DNA of 64,000 bases from Polynucleobacter finlandensis (GTDB lineage Bacteria; Pseudomonadota; Gammaproteobacteria; Burkholderiales; Burkholderiaceae), in NCBI RefSeq assembly GCF_018881755.1, contig NZ_JACVPS010000010.1, positions 43,581 to 107,580 of the forward strand. Direction: 5' to 3'. Position 1 is the stretch's first letter, and each line of letters begins with the position of its first letter. The notes under the pieces were generated by a model. The model was not told where the DNA came from. It made no database searches and saw only the letters and a program-made list of their open reading frames with translations. Of this stretch, positions 19,258 through 27,717 are shown piece after piece. A program made the position numbers and the translations under genes.

Positions 19258-21360
19258 ATGAAACAGCAGTTCAGCAACAAAGCATTAAGCGCCCTTCTTT
19301 GTGGCGCAGTCATTTTTGGATCCATTTCAAATGCATTAGCCCAAAGTTCACAATCAACAGTCATTGTTTCGGGCTCACGTTTTGAAGAGAACCTCAACGA
19401 GGTTCCTGCAAACGTGCAAGTTATCACCCGCGATGAAATCGCCGAGTCAAGCTCTACAAATATTCCTGATATTTTGTCCCAAATAGGCGGCTTGAATGTC
19501 AGAAATACCACCGGCGGCCAACTCAATCTTGGGGCCACCATTGATATGGGTGGCTACGGTCCAACAGCTAATAACACAACGCTGATTCTGGTGGATGGGC
19601 AAAGAATCAATCCCATTGATTCATCTTCAGTGTCATGGGAATCCATTCCGCTAGACTCAATTAATCGCATTGAAATCCTTCATGGCGGTGCCAGCGTTCA
19701 ATACGGTAACGGCGCCATAGGTGGCGTGATTAACATCATCACCAATGGTGGTAAAAAAAATCTCAATCAAGTGTCTACAAGCTACGGCAGTTTTAATACC
19801 CTAGTCAACAATGCAATTTTTAGAAATACCATTGACCAAACCACGGTTCAACTTAGCGCTAACACTTCCAATACGAATGGTTGGAGGCAAAACTCTGCCG
19901 CCAATGCCTATGCATTTGATGCAAAAGTGACTCAAGCTTTAGGCGGAAGGGATAATGTTTATGCTGATGCGTTTTATAGCTATTCAAACCAACAAAACCC
20001 AGGTGGGGTAGTAGGTCAGGTTGGACAAGGAAATCCTCAGTCTGCAAAATTCAACAATATTGGATCTGGTACAGGCGTCTACAACACAGGCGTTCGTGCG
20101 GGAGTCGCCAAAGAATTAAGCAGCATATTTAATTTAGAGATAGACGGTTTTTATAGCAATAAAAATACCTTCTTTACTCAGCCTTATTACTCCACTGATG
20201 CATCGGGAGTGGGCTCAGACCCAGCGATTAGCCCATCATTCACAAAGTACCAAGGATGGCAGGCCAACTTTAGCCCGCGCATTAAAGGTGATTTTGACTC
20301 ATTCGGCACCAGCATATTGGGCTACGAATTTAATAAGGCCAGTCAGTCGTCGAATGGCACCTTTAGCTCTGTAATGAATCAAGCGGGGCAAGCGCAATAT
20401 GCGGCAGTTAATCCGCTTCAGAGTGAAGCATATGCCAGCCTCTATAACCAATCCATTTATTTCATCGAAAGGGTTCCAGTTACAAAAGGTATTGAACTGA
20501 ATGGAGGTTATCGGTATCAAACACAAAGCGCCACTACCAATGGTATTAGTATTTGGAGCGGCGCAAGTAGCGATAGTAAAACCTACTCTGCAAATGCCGG
20601 GGATGTGGCGATCAATTTTAAATACCTTGAGGGGCAACGTGTTTACGTCAAATGGAATCAGTCCTATCGCTTTCCCAATGTTGATGAGTTTTGGGGGTGG
20701 TCAACAAACGGTGGTCAAGCCTTTGGTGGAATTCTTAAACCTCAAACTGCACAAACCTATGAGATTGGTGGAAATTGGCAAGTTCTTAAAAGTAACTTAA
20801 CGGCATCTATTTTTACTTCGGTTTCCCAAAATGAGATTTTGTATAACCCTGCAACTTTTATTAACTCTAATTCTCCATATGACATTAATAGAAATGGAGC
20901 AATTTTTAATGTGCTTTCAGCGCTCACTTCGCAATTGTCAGCTGGCGTTGGTGGGACTGTGCAGCATGCGACTTACGCTAGTGGACCATACCAAAACCAA
21001 TCAATAGCTCAAGTACCAAACCTATTGCTCAATGCCAGGGCAACCTATACGCTTACAAGTAATTTGTCATTCGGCGGGGTAATCAATTATGTGGGAAGCC
21101 AGCATTATGATGCCACCCCAACTTATTACAGCTCCTTGGCGGTCATGTCCTCTTACACCGTTGCAGATATTTATGCCAATTACAAATTGGGCAATTGGGA
21201 GACTCGCGTGACCGTTAAAAACGTTGGAAATTCTCAATATTCAACGTATGGGGGGTATGGTTATGTAACGGGGCCCAATGGCAATAACGCAAACAATTAC
21301 TATTACTACCCCAATGACCCTCGATCCATTTACATTAGCGCTAAATACAACTTCAACTAA
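19258..21360 (+). CDS. btuB: TonB-dependent cobalamin receptor
   Basis: A 700-residue outer-membrane receptor. Residues 1-28 are a signal peptide ending ALA; a TonB-box-like STVIVSGSR follows, then the plug (IPDILSQIGGLNVRN, LVDGQRINPID, IEILHGGASVQYGNGAIGGVINI) and a barrel running to YISAKYNFN. Control by the B12 riboswitch upstream assigns the substrate as cobalamin or a corrinoid. The frame is open back to 19003 inside the riboswitch; 19258 is chosen because the signal peptide begins there. No btuCDF transporter is in the window. The corrinoid variant imported cannot be told. Confidence 0.93.
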   Translation: MKQQFSNKALSALLCGAVIFGSISNALAQSSQSTVIVSGSRFEENLNEVPANVQVITRDEIAESSSTNIPDILSQIGGLNVRNTTGGQLNLGATIDMGGYGPTANNTTLILVDGQRINPIDSSSVSWESIPLDSINRIEILHGGASVQYGNGAIGGVINIITNGGKKNLNQVSTSYGSFNTLVNNAIFRNTIDQTTVQLSANTSNTNGWRQNSAANAYAFDAKVTQALGGRDNVYADAFYSYSNQQNPGGVVGQVGQGNPQSAKFNNIGSGTGVYNTGVRAGVAKELSSIFNLEIDGFYSNKNTFFTQPYYSTDASGVGSDPAISPSFTKYQGWQANFSPRIKGDFDSFGTSILGYEFNKASQSSNGTFSSVMNQAGQAQYAAVNPLQSEAYASLYNQSIYFIERVPVTKGIELNGGYRYQTQSATTNGISIWSGASSDSKTYSANAGDVAINFKYLEGQRVYVKWNQSYRFPNVDEFWGWSTNGGQAFGGILKPQTAQTYEIGGNWQVLKSNLTASIFTSVSQNEILYNPATFINSNSPYDINRNGAIFNVLSALTSQLSAGVGGTVQHATYASGPYQNQSIAQVPNLLLNARATYTLTSNLSFGGVINYVGSQHYDATPTYYSSLAVMSSYTVADIYANYKLGNWETRVTVKNVGNSQYSTYGGYGYVTGPNGNNANNYYYYPNDPRSIYISAKYNFN

Positions 21361-21483
21361 TGACCCCTGATTACCCCAGCTTGAGTTCCAAAAAACAGGG
21401 CGAATGATGCTGGTTTTCCCTCAAAAATCAGCATCTCAATAATTGGGACTACCTCTTGGTTTTCCTAAGGCTACAATGCCAGT

Positions 21484-21765
21484 ATGAGCGAGCAAACCCC
21501 CTCTTCCCCCAGCGATATATCGGTTGACGATCTGTCGGCGATAGTTCAGCGCGTGGCTGATAAGTTGCAACTGATTGCTGAGGCAGTAAAAAACCTCAAC
21601 CAGAATCGCACTCAACTTGAGGGCAAGATCGAAGATGCCCAAAAACGGATTCAACATATTTTGAGTAGGCTGCCAGAGCAGAGTGATGGACGCCAATTGA
21701 ATTTACTTGGTGAGGCAACTCCCCCAACAAACTCAGAGGACGACAATGAGCCAACTACGCATTGA
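21484..21765 (+). CDS. Small coiled-coil protein, ZapB-like, upstream of zapA
   Basis: A 93-residue acidic protein. Residues about 14-60 form a heptad-rich helix (IVQRVADKLQLIAEAVKN and TQLEGKIEDAQKRIQHIL) followed by a disordered Pro/Asp/Glu tail. Location immediately before zapA, overlapping it by 20 bp, and the coiled-coil form are those of the small hypothetical proteins found with zapA in betaproteobacteria, plausibly a division-ring partner. A TACAAT hexamer lies seven bases upstream of the ATG, so a leaderless transcript is possible. Confidence 0.75.
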   Translation: MSEQTPSSPSDISVDDLSAIVQRVADKLQLIAEAVKNLNQNRTQLEGKIEDAQKRIQHILSRLPEQSDGRQLNLLGEATPPTNSEDDNEPTTH

Positions 21766-22108
21766 GGTAACTCTTGCCGGTCAAAAAATAGCGCTCGCAA
21801 CCAGCGCTGAACACGAGCCCTTACTTCGTGCTGCTTGCACATTAGTGGATGAACAAATTCAGTTGGCAATTAATGGCGGTAACCGTAGCATTGAACGTGC
21901 CAGCATGATGGCGGCCCTCAAAATTGCTGGTGATCTCATTACTTTAAAAAATGCTGTTCCAGAAACCAATGCGCAAGGCACTACTTCCGGAACAAACTCC
22001 GAAGATATGATTCGCCTTCAAGCGGAAATTAAATCTTTAGAAGACCAAGTAGATACTTTGATGCAAACCCTTTCCCTGCCTGGTACGCCAAGGCCAATAG
22101 TTCCTTGA
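21746..22108 (+). CDS. zapA: Cell division protein ZapA
   Basis: ZapA crosslinks FtsZ protofilaments and stabilises the Z-ring. The 120-residue protein begins MSQLRIEVTLAGQKIALATS, has the conserved helix SIERASMMAALKIAGDLI and a C-terminal coiled coil (DMIRLQAEIKSLEDQVDTLM). The open frame reaches back to 21707, but 21746 gives the family N-terminus. It overlaps the coiled-coil gene, and its stop lies inside the 5' edge of the 6S RNA gene. Confidence 0.95.
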   Translation: MSQLRIEVTLAGQKIALATSAEHEPLLRAACTLVDEQIQLAINGGNRSIERASMMAALKIAGDLITLKNAVPETNAQGTTSGTNSEDMIRLQAEIKSLEDQVDTLMQTLSLPGTPRPIVP

Positions 22109-22282
22109 ACCGATGCGCAAGCATCCGGAACGATCTTTACATTGTGGGCGTGAGCGTTTCGAAACTTCACAGTGGCAGCTTCGAGCTGTTTACTCCCTGA
22201 ACTTCTTAATGCACCCGAAGCAAAGTAGCCGTTCCACCTTGAACCTTAGGGTTCAGGATGACGGCCTAGCGGCTAAGGCGGG
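22101..22282 (+). ncRNA. ssrS: 6S RNA
   Basis: 6S RNA mimics an open promoter and sequesters sigma-70 RNA polymerase in stationary phase. The signature runs TTCCTTGAACCGATGCGC, TGTGGGCGTGAGCGTTTCG, AGTGGCAGCTTCGAGCTG, then the 3' arm CCGTTCCACCTTGAACC and GGTTCAGGATGACGGCC, which can pair back to give the long irregular hairpin. It lies directly after zapA, as in most proteobacteria. Ends are approximate (a few bases). The usual 5-formyl-THF cyclo-ligase gene after it is missing; a TauE/SafE gene starts seven bases later. Confidence 0.88.
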
Positions 22283-22288
22283 GAATTC

Positions 22289-23107
22289 ATGTCACTAAGC
22301 GATATCGCACTATTGATGTTGTGTGGGAGCATCTCTGGCTTTCTAGCGGGACTCCTTGGTATTGGCGGCGGCATGATCTTGGTGCCCTTCATGATTTTGG
22401 TTTTTAATCATCTAGGATTTAGTCAAGATGTCATCGTTCACATGGCTATTGCCACAGGCATGGCAACCATTCTGTTTACAACATCATCCGCCATCTGGGC
22501 TCATCACAAACATAGCTCCATCGACTGGAAATTAGTGGCCGCTTTAAGTCCAGGCATGGTGGTCGGCGGACTGATAGGTGGTAGCGAACTCTTTGAGGCT
22601 CTCAAGACTTCCTGGCTCTCACTTTGCTTTGCAGTCTTTATTGTGTACACCTCGATTCAGATGCTGATCAATAAGAAACCTGCCCCGGGTAGAGATTTGC
22701 CTGGTCCGGCCGGTCTCTTTTCATTTGGTGCATTTGCGGGAGTCCTAGCCAGCCTTGTTGGCGCCGGCGGCGCCTTCATCACCGTGCCTTTTATGCTTTG
22801 GTGCAATGTAAAGCCTCACGTTGCTATGGCAAGCTCCTCTGGCTTGGGGTTCCCAATCGCAGCAGCAGCAACACTTGGCTATATGTATGGCAGCTGGGGA
22901 AACCCAAACTTACCTGCAGGCTCTATGGGCTTTGTTTATCTACCGGCCGTGGCTTGTATTGTGGTGGTGAGTATTTTTACCGCACCCTTTGGTGCTAGAT
23001 TAGCCAGAAAACTGGATGTCGCCCAACTCAAACGCGTCTTCGGCATCATGTTGTTTTTCCTTGCAGCCTTCATGTTTAATGAAAGCCGCAAGGCATTCGG
23101 TTTTTAA
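22289..23107 (+). CDS. TauE/SafE-family membrane permease
   Basis: A 272-residue integral membrane protein with about eight helices. The two repeats each carry a glycine-rich loop: GLLGIGGGMILVPFMIL (about 20-36) and SLVGAGGAFITVPFMLW (about 152-168), the signature of TauE/SafE exporters for sulfite, sulfoacetate or other anions. The gene begins right after 6S RNA, and it overlaps the matB end on the opposite strand by 4 bp. The exported anion is not assignable, though its position next to the malonate locus is convergent, not cotranscribed. Confidence 0.88.
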   Translation: MSLSDIALLMLCGSISGFLAGLLGIGGGMILVPFMILVFNHLGFSQDVIVHMAIATGMATILFTTSSAIWAHHKHSSIDWKLVAALSPGMVVGGLIGGSELFEALKTSWLSLCFAVFIVYTSIQMLINKKPAPGRDLPGPAGLFSFGAFAGVLASLVGAGGAFITVPFMLWCNVKPHVAMASSSGLGFPIAAAATLGYMYGSWGNPNLPAGSMGFVYLPAVACIVVVSIFTAPFGARLARKLDVAQLKRVFGIMLFFLAAFMFNESRKAFGF

Positions 23108-24627
23108 ACGGTATATTGCTGACGCAAAATATTTTTTTGCACTTTGCCCATCGCATTACGCGGTAAGTCAGCAACAATTTCTAAGCGTTTTGGTATTTTG
23201 AAATTCGCAATTTGCGTTTTCAAAGTAGCAATCATCGCTTGAGAATCTAATTTAGCGCCAGCTTTAGGCACTACTACCGCCATGACTGCCTCGCCAAAAT
23301 CAGGATGTGGAATACCGATCACTGCGCTCTCCTCTACGCCATCCATATCATCGATAAAGCTCTCGATTTCTTTTGGATAAACGTTATAGCCACCAGAAAT
23401 AATGAGATCCTTGCTGCGACCTACGATACAGAGATATTCTTTGGGCGCTTTGCCACCGTTAGCCTCACCACCCCAACGACCGACGTCGCCCGTTTTGAAC
23501 CAACCGTCTTTAGTAAATTCTTCAGCGGTCTTCTCCGGCATACGCCAGTAGCCCGGAAATACATTAGGGCCCTTGACTTGAATGTTGCCAATCTCATTAA
23601 CACCACAAAGCTTGTTGTCATCACCTATGACGCGTACTTTCACGCCGGGTAATGGCAGGCCAACTGAGCCGCCGACGCGGCTACCTTTGTATGGATTAGA
23701 AACCAACATGACCGTCTCGCTCATGCCATAGCGCTCCAGAATTGGCTGGCCAATCACCTCCTTGAAGGTATTAAATGTTTCAGTAAGCAATGGTGCTGAG
23801 CCTGAGACAAACAAACGCATATTGCGCGCCACTGTTTTCGTGAAGCCTTTATCAGCCAGCAGGCGGACATAGAAAGTAGGCACACCCATCATCACAGTCG
23901 AGTTCGGCATGCGGTGAATAAGTTGCGCTGTATCTAAACGTGGCAACCAAATCATTTTGCTGCCATTGATTAAGGCGCCATGTGCTGCCACAAATAAGCC
24001 ATGAACGTGGAAGATAGGCAAAGCATGCAGTAAGACATCGCCTTTTTTCCAACCCCAGAATTTTTGCAAGACTTGCGCATTGCTACCCAAGTTCTTATGG
24101 GTCAACATCGCACCCTTACTACGACCAGTGGTGCCAGAGGTGTACAGAATCGCAGCAAGATCACCATCTTTTGTAGCGACAGTTTTGAACTTATCGCTCT
24201 GCACTGAAGAGCGCTCCAACAAGCTGCCGGTACGGTTTTCATCTAAGGTAAGTACATGTTTTGTGCCAGCTTTGAATGCCACCTTCGATACCCAGGCGAA
24301 ATTCTTGCTGCTACAAACCACCAAAGCAGGCTCAGCATTCTCAATGAAATACTGCATCTCTGCGGCTTGATAAGCAGTATTCAGAGGAAGGTATACATAG
24401 CCAGCACGAATGGTGGCGAGATATAAAAACAAGGCCTCAGGGGATTTCTCCACCTGAACTGCAATGCGCGAACCTTTTGGAAGCTTTAAATTCTTCAACA
24501 GATTGGCCATCATGGCCGTAGCCCGCTCTACATCACTCCAGGAGTAGAGCAAACCATCCTGCGTTTCAATTGCGCAGGCTTTTTTATCTTTTGGAAAACC
24601 TTTTTCCAATAGTGAATACAAATTCAT
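23104..24627 (-). CDS. matB: Malonyl-CoA synthetase
   Basis: AMP-forming ligase activating malonate to malonyl-CoA. The 507-residue enzyme has ILYTSGTTGRSKGAM (P-loop, about 162-176), YGMSET, the hinge aspartate in WFKTGDVG and the catalytic lysine Lys495 in NAMGKVQKN. YVYLPLNTAYQAAEMQYF and the following region match MatB rather than generic acyl-CoA synthetases. It is the last gene of the minus-strand malonate set, 30 bp after the TRAP large permease, with malonyl-CoA decarboxylase upstream. It converges with the TauE gene. Confidence 0.9.
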   Translation of the reverse strand: MNLYSLLEKGFPKDKKACAIETQDGLLYSWSDVERATAMMANLLKNLKLPKGSRIAVQVEKSPEALFLYLATIRAGYVYLPLNTAYQAAEMQYFIENAEPALVVCSSKNFAWVSKVAFKAGTKHVLTLDENRTGSLLERSSVQSDKFKTVATKDGDLAAILYTSGTTGRSKGAMLTHKNLGSNAQVLQKFWGWKKGDVLLHALPIFHVHGLFVAAHGALINGSKMIWLPRLDTAQLIHRMPNSTVMMGVPTFYVRLLADKGFTKTVARNMRLFVSGSAPLLTETFNTFKEVIGQPILERYGMSETVMLVSNPYKGSRVGGSVGLPLPGVKVRVIGDDNKLCGVNEIGNIQVKGPNVFPGYWRMPEKTAEEFTKDGWFKTGDVGRWGGEANGGKAPKEYLCIVGRSKDLIISGGYNVYPKEIESFIDDMDGVEESAVIGIPHPDFGEAVMAVVVPKAGAKLDSQAMIATLKTQIANFKIPKRLEIVADLPRNAMGKVQKNILRQQYTV

Positions 24628-24657
24628 GACAACTTTCCTTGTGTTCTTGGGATTTTC

Positions 24658-26013
24658 TTAAACTAGAGGTGTACCCATCACCCAATTTGGTAAGCCAGTA
24701 GCAATATCAGGGAACACGCACAGCAAAACCACCGATAGAAGCATGATGACAACAAAAGGCATAACACCCCAAATGATTTCACGCAAAGTGATATCGGGAG
24801 CAATATTTTTAATCACAAAAATATTAAGGCCGACAGGCGGATGAATCAAACCAGTCTCCATCACAATGGTCATTACTACGCCAAACCAAATCAGGTCAAA
24901 TCCTGCAGCACGCAAAGGCGGCAAGAAGATAGGGGATGTCATCAAAATAATGGACACAGGTGGCAGGAAGAAGCCCAACACAATCACCATCAGCAAGATA
25001 GCGGCTAACAAGACCCAACGCGAAGTGCCTAAATCAACGATCGCTTGGGCGGCTGTTTGACTCAAGTGCAGGTAACTCATCACATTCGCAAAGAGCAGTG
25101 ACATGCCAATAATGAACATCAACATCGCCGATTCACGAATGGTGACGTCTAAAAGCGGATACAAATCCTTAAAGCGCCACATCTTGTAAATCACTGCAAT
25201 CAATAGGAAGGCAAATACAGCGCCTAAGCCAGCTGTTTCGGCGGGAGTTGCATATCCGCCGTAGAGCGCAACCATCACACCAATCAACAGCACTAAGAAT
25301 GGCAACACCCTTGGTAAGGAGCTCATCTTTTGCTGCATAGTGTAGTTCTGGCGATCCAAAATAGGATTTGGAACTGCATTCACGCTATAAGCTTCATAGG
25401 CACTTGCATACTCTTTACGGAAGCGATAAATGGTGTAAGCCGAGAAGAAAACGACCAGCATGATTCCAGGGCCAATCGCAGCTAGAAACAATCTACCCAA
25501 TGATTGTTCTGCGGCAACTGAGTACAAAATCATCGTAATAGACGGTGGCAACAAAATACCCAGCGTTCCACCGGCAGCAATAATCCCCGCTGCAAACCCA
25601 GGTGAATAACCACGCTTACGCATTTCTGGAATACCAGCACTACCAATTGCTGAACATGTTGCCGGGCTAGAACCGGCCATTGCCGCAAATAAGGCACAGG
25701 CAAAAACGTTGGCAACGCCCAAACCGCCAGGAACCTTACCCATCCATACATGCAAAGCATCGTATAAATCTTTACCAGCACGCGAACGACCAATCGCCGC
25801 ACCCTTCAGAATAAATAATGGAATAGACATTAAGGTAATGCTGGACATCTCTTCATATACGTTCTGCGCCACAGTATCTAGTGAAGATGCTGGCATAAAG
25901 AAGTACATAAAAATGATTGCAACGATTCCCAAAGCAAAAGCAATGGAAATGCCCGAGAACATAATCAGCAAAGTCACTGCCGCAAACAAAAGACCGATAG
26001 TTAATATAGACAT
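24658..26013 (-). CDS. dctM: TRAP transporter large permease, probable malonate carrier
   Basis: A 451-residue DctM-family subunit with about 12 to 13 membrane helices; landmarks include SSITLMSIPLFILKG, GSAGIPEMRKRGYSPGF and AAGGTLGILLPPSITMILYS. It provides the sodium-coupled channel of a tripartite ATP-independent transporter. It lies 2 bp from dctQ, which lies 1 bp from dctP. The presence of MatA and MatB genes on either side makes malonate the likely substrate, as in the rhizobial mat loci. Confidence 0.93.
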   Translation of the reverse strand: MSILTIGLLFAAVTLLIMFSGISIAFALGIVAIIFMYFFMPASSLDTVAQNVYEEMSSITLMSIPLFILKGAAIGRSRAGKDLYDALHVWMGKVPGGLGVANVFACALFAAMAGSSPATCSAIGSAGIPEMRKRGYSPGFAAGIIAAGGTLGILLPPSITMILYSVAAEQSLGRLFLAAIGPGIMLVVFFSAYTIYRFRKEYASAYEAYSVNAVPNPILDRQNYTMQQKMSSLPRVLPFLVLLIGVMVALYGGYATPAETAGLGAVFAFLLIAVIYKMWRFKDLYPLLDVTIRESAMLMFIIGMSLLFANVMSYLHLSQTAAQAIVDLGTSRWVLLAAILLMVIVLGFFLPPVSIILMTSPIFLPPLRAAGFDLIWFGVVMTIVMETGLIHPPVGLNIFVIKNIAPDITLREIIWGVMPFVVIMLLSVVLLCVFPDIATGLPNWVMGTPLV

Positions 26014-26015
26014 GC

Positions 26016-26534
26016 TTAATGACCTCCTCTAACTACATCAGAGGCTACTTGCTTTCTGATAAAAATCTGCAGAAATAATTGAATGGTCAACAAGACCATT
26101 CCAATAAACATCATGGAATATGGAACCCATAATGAAGGGGCCCAAGTGGAATTAGTTACCTGCCCATCCACCCATGCTTCCACGAGTAAATCCCATGTCT
26201 TTGTCGCAAAGAAAGCGAAAAAGAGGCAAGAGATGATATCAATCGCAACTACCCTCACACGATTCACAGGATGAGGAAGCAAACCTTCGATTGCCGAAAT
26301 GCCAATATGGCCGCGTTTTTCTTGCACATAAGAACTGCACATGAAAGTAACGCCCACTAAGCAAAACAAGGCGGCCTCATCTTGCCAGTCATTAGCCGCA
26401 TGAAATAAACCTCGTGACATCACGCTGTAACTCAGAATTAACGCTGCTGCCATCAGCGCGATAGACCCAAGAAGAACCAGGCATTTATTGAGCGCCGACA
26501 TCAATTTATCGGCAGCGTTTAGAAGGGCCATCAT
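26016..26534 (-). CDS. dctQ: TRAP transporter small permease
   Basis: A 172-residue DctQ-family subunit with four membrane helices (LVLLGSIALMAAALILSY, EAALFCLVGVTFMCSSYV, VVAIDIISCLFFAFFATK and YSMMFIGMVLLTIQLFL). It contains the family pattern DWQDEAALF. It forms the membrane complex with the large permease and hands over substrate from DctP. Gene spacing of 1 and 2 bp places it firmly in the transporter operon. Confidence 0.92.
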   Translation of the reverse strand: MMALLNAADKLMSALNKCLVLLGSIALMAAALILSYSVMSRGLFHAANDWQDEAALFCLVGVTFMCSSYVQEKRGHIGISAIEGLLPHPVNRVRVVAIDIISCLFFAFFATKTWDLLVEAWVDGQVTNSTWAPSLWVPYSMMFIGMVLLTIQLFLQIFIRKQVASDVVRGGH

Positions 26535-26535
26535 T

Positions 26536-27570
26536 TTATGAAATCTTCTCTGCCGAGTGCATCATGGCAGCACAAGTTTCATTACGCTCTGAAAACTCTT
26601 TCCAAGCTGAAGGCTTAGCAACCGCTTTCCACTTATCCACTACAGACATGTCCATTTCAAATACTTTGTTGCCAGCCTTAGCAAAGGCAATCGCTGCATC
26701 AATATCATCTAACTTAGCTTGCTCTGTGCCAAATTTTTCCATATCAGTACCCACCGCCATAATGATGTCACGCTGATTTGCTGGCAAAGCATCAAACACC
26801 ATTTTTGACATCATGAGGGGCTCCAACATATACCAGTAAGATTTATTTTTAGCGGAGGTGAAGTTCTTCGTTAACTCAGCCAACTTGAATGACATCAAGC
26901 TAGCAGAGGAGGTATAGGCTGCCTCTAATGAACCTGTCTGAACTGCTTGATAGATTTCATTCGAAGGAATGGATGTCATCACTGATCCGCCAGCAGCTTT
27001 GAGCATGGCATCAAACTCACGACTACCACCACGCACCTTAACGCCCTTAATGTCATCCGGAACAACAATCGGACCTGAGCGTGTAGCTACGCCACCTGCT
27101 TGCCATACCCAACTGACGATCACGATGCCTTTGGACTCCATGACCTTATTCAAAATTTTACCCACTTCAGCGTTCTTCCAGCGGGCGCCCTGCTCATAAC
27201 TTGTTACCAACGCTGGCATCAAGCCAATATTGGCTTCTACAACTTCACCGCCAGCGTAGGGCATTGGATAGAAACTCAAATCAAGTGCGCCTTTACGTAA
27301 AGCACTAAATTGCGCATTGGTCTTCATGAGGGAAGACTGGGGGTACACATCAAACTTCAATGCACCTTTAGTTCTTTTTGTAACTTCATCTGCGAACTTC
27401 TTACATAAACGATCACGAAAGTCTGTGCCACTCGGAAATTGATGGGATATTTTTAGGCTTTTACTGCTGTCTTGAGCCCAAGTAGGTAAGTTGTAGCCAG
27501 CAAGAGATGCTCCAGCAGCGCCCAATAGGATTTGACGGCGCAATTGGCTGATATCTTTTGAATCGGTCAT
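26536..27570 (-). CDS. dctP: TRAP transporter substrate-binding protein, probable malonate
   Basis: A 344-residue periplasmic binding protein. The N-terminus QLRRQILLGAAGASLAGY...TWAQ looks like a twin-arginine signal (Arg11-Arg12). The mature protein has LKISHQFPSGTDFRD, KGVKVRGGSREFD (holding the carboxylate-binding arginine of the family) and GSLEAAYTSSASL. It starts the dctPQM-matB unit, 147 bp downstream of malonyl-CoA decarboxylase with a hairpin between them. Malonate is inferred from the flanking enzymes, not from residues. Confidence 0.9.
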   Translation of the reverse strand: MTDSKDISQLRRQILLGAAGASLAGYNLPTWAQDSSKSLKISHQFPSGTDFRDRLCKKFADEVTKRTKGALKFDVYPQSSLMKTNAQFSALRKGALDLSFYPMPYAGGEVVEANIGLMPALVTSYEQGARWKNAEVGKILNKVMESKGIVIVSWVWQAGGVATRSGPIVVPDDIKGVKVRGGSREFDAMLKAAGGSVMTSIPSNEIYQAVQTGSLEAAYTSSASLMSFKLAELTKNFTSAKNKSYWYMLEPLMMSKMVFDALPANQRDIIMAVGTDMEKFGTEQAKLDDIDAAIAFAKAGNKVFEMDMSVVDKWKAVAKPSAWKEFSERNETCAAMMHSAEKIS

Positions 27571-27660
27571 TTTTAATCTCCTGATTAAATATTTGTTTTT
27601 ATAAACTCAACTACTTAGACATTGTCAGTTTTAAATTACCCGACTTATTTATGTCATATT

Positions 27661-27690
27661 CTAAGGGATTGCCACTAAACCATCCCTTAG
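27661..27690 (-). promoter_or_regulatory. Intercistronic hairpin in the malonate locus
   Basis: CTAAGGGAT (27661-27669) and ATCCCTTAG (27682-27690) pair perfectly around a 12-base loop, 27 bp upstream of the mcd stop codon's outer edge on the dctP side. There is no T-run after it in the direction of transcription, so it may stabilise or process the mRNA or partly terminate. Confidence 0.4.
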
Positions 27691-27717
27691 GAGCGTCTCC
27701 CCGCTTAAATTTCGTTT

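Noticed and set aside
22113..22298. Short plus-strand ORF of 61 codons
   Set aside because: It lies inside the 6S RNA gene, and its sequence is explained fully by the RNA hairpin.
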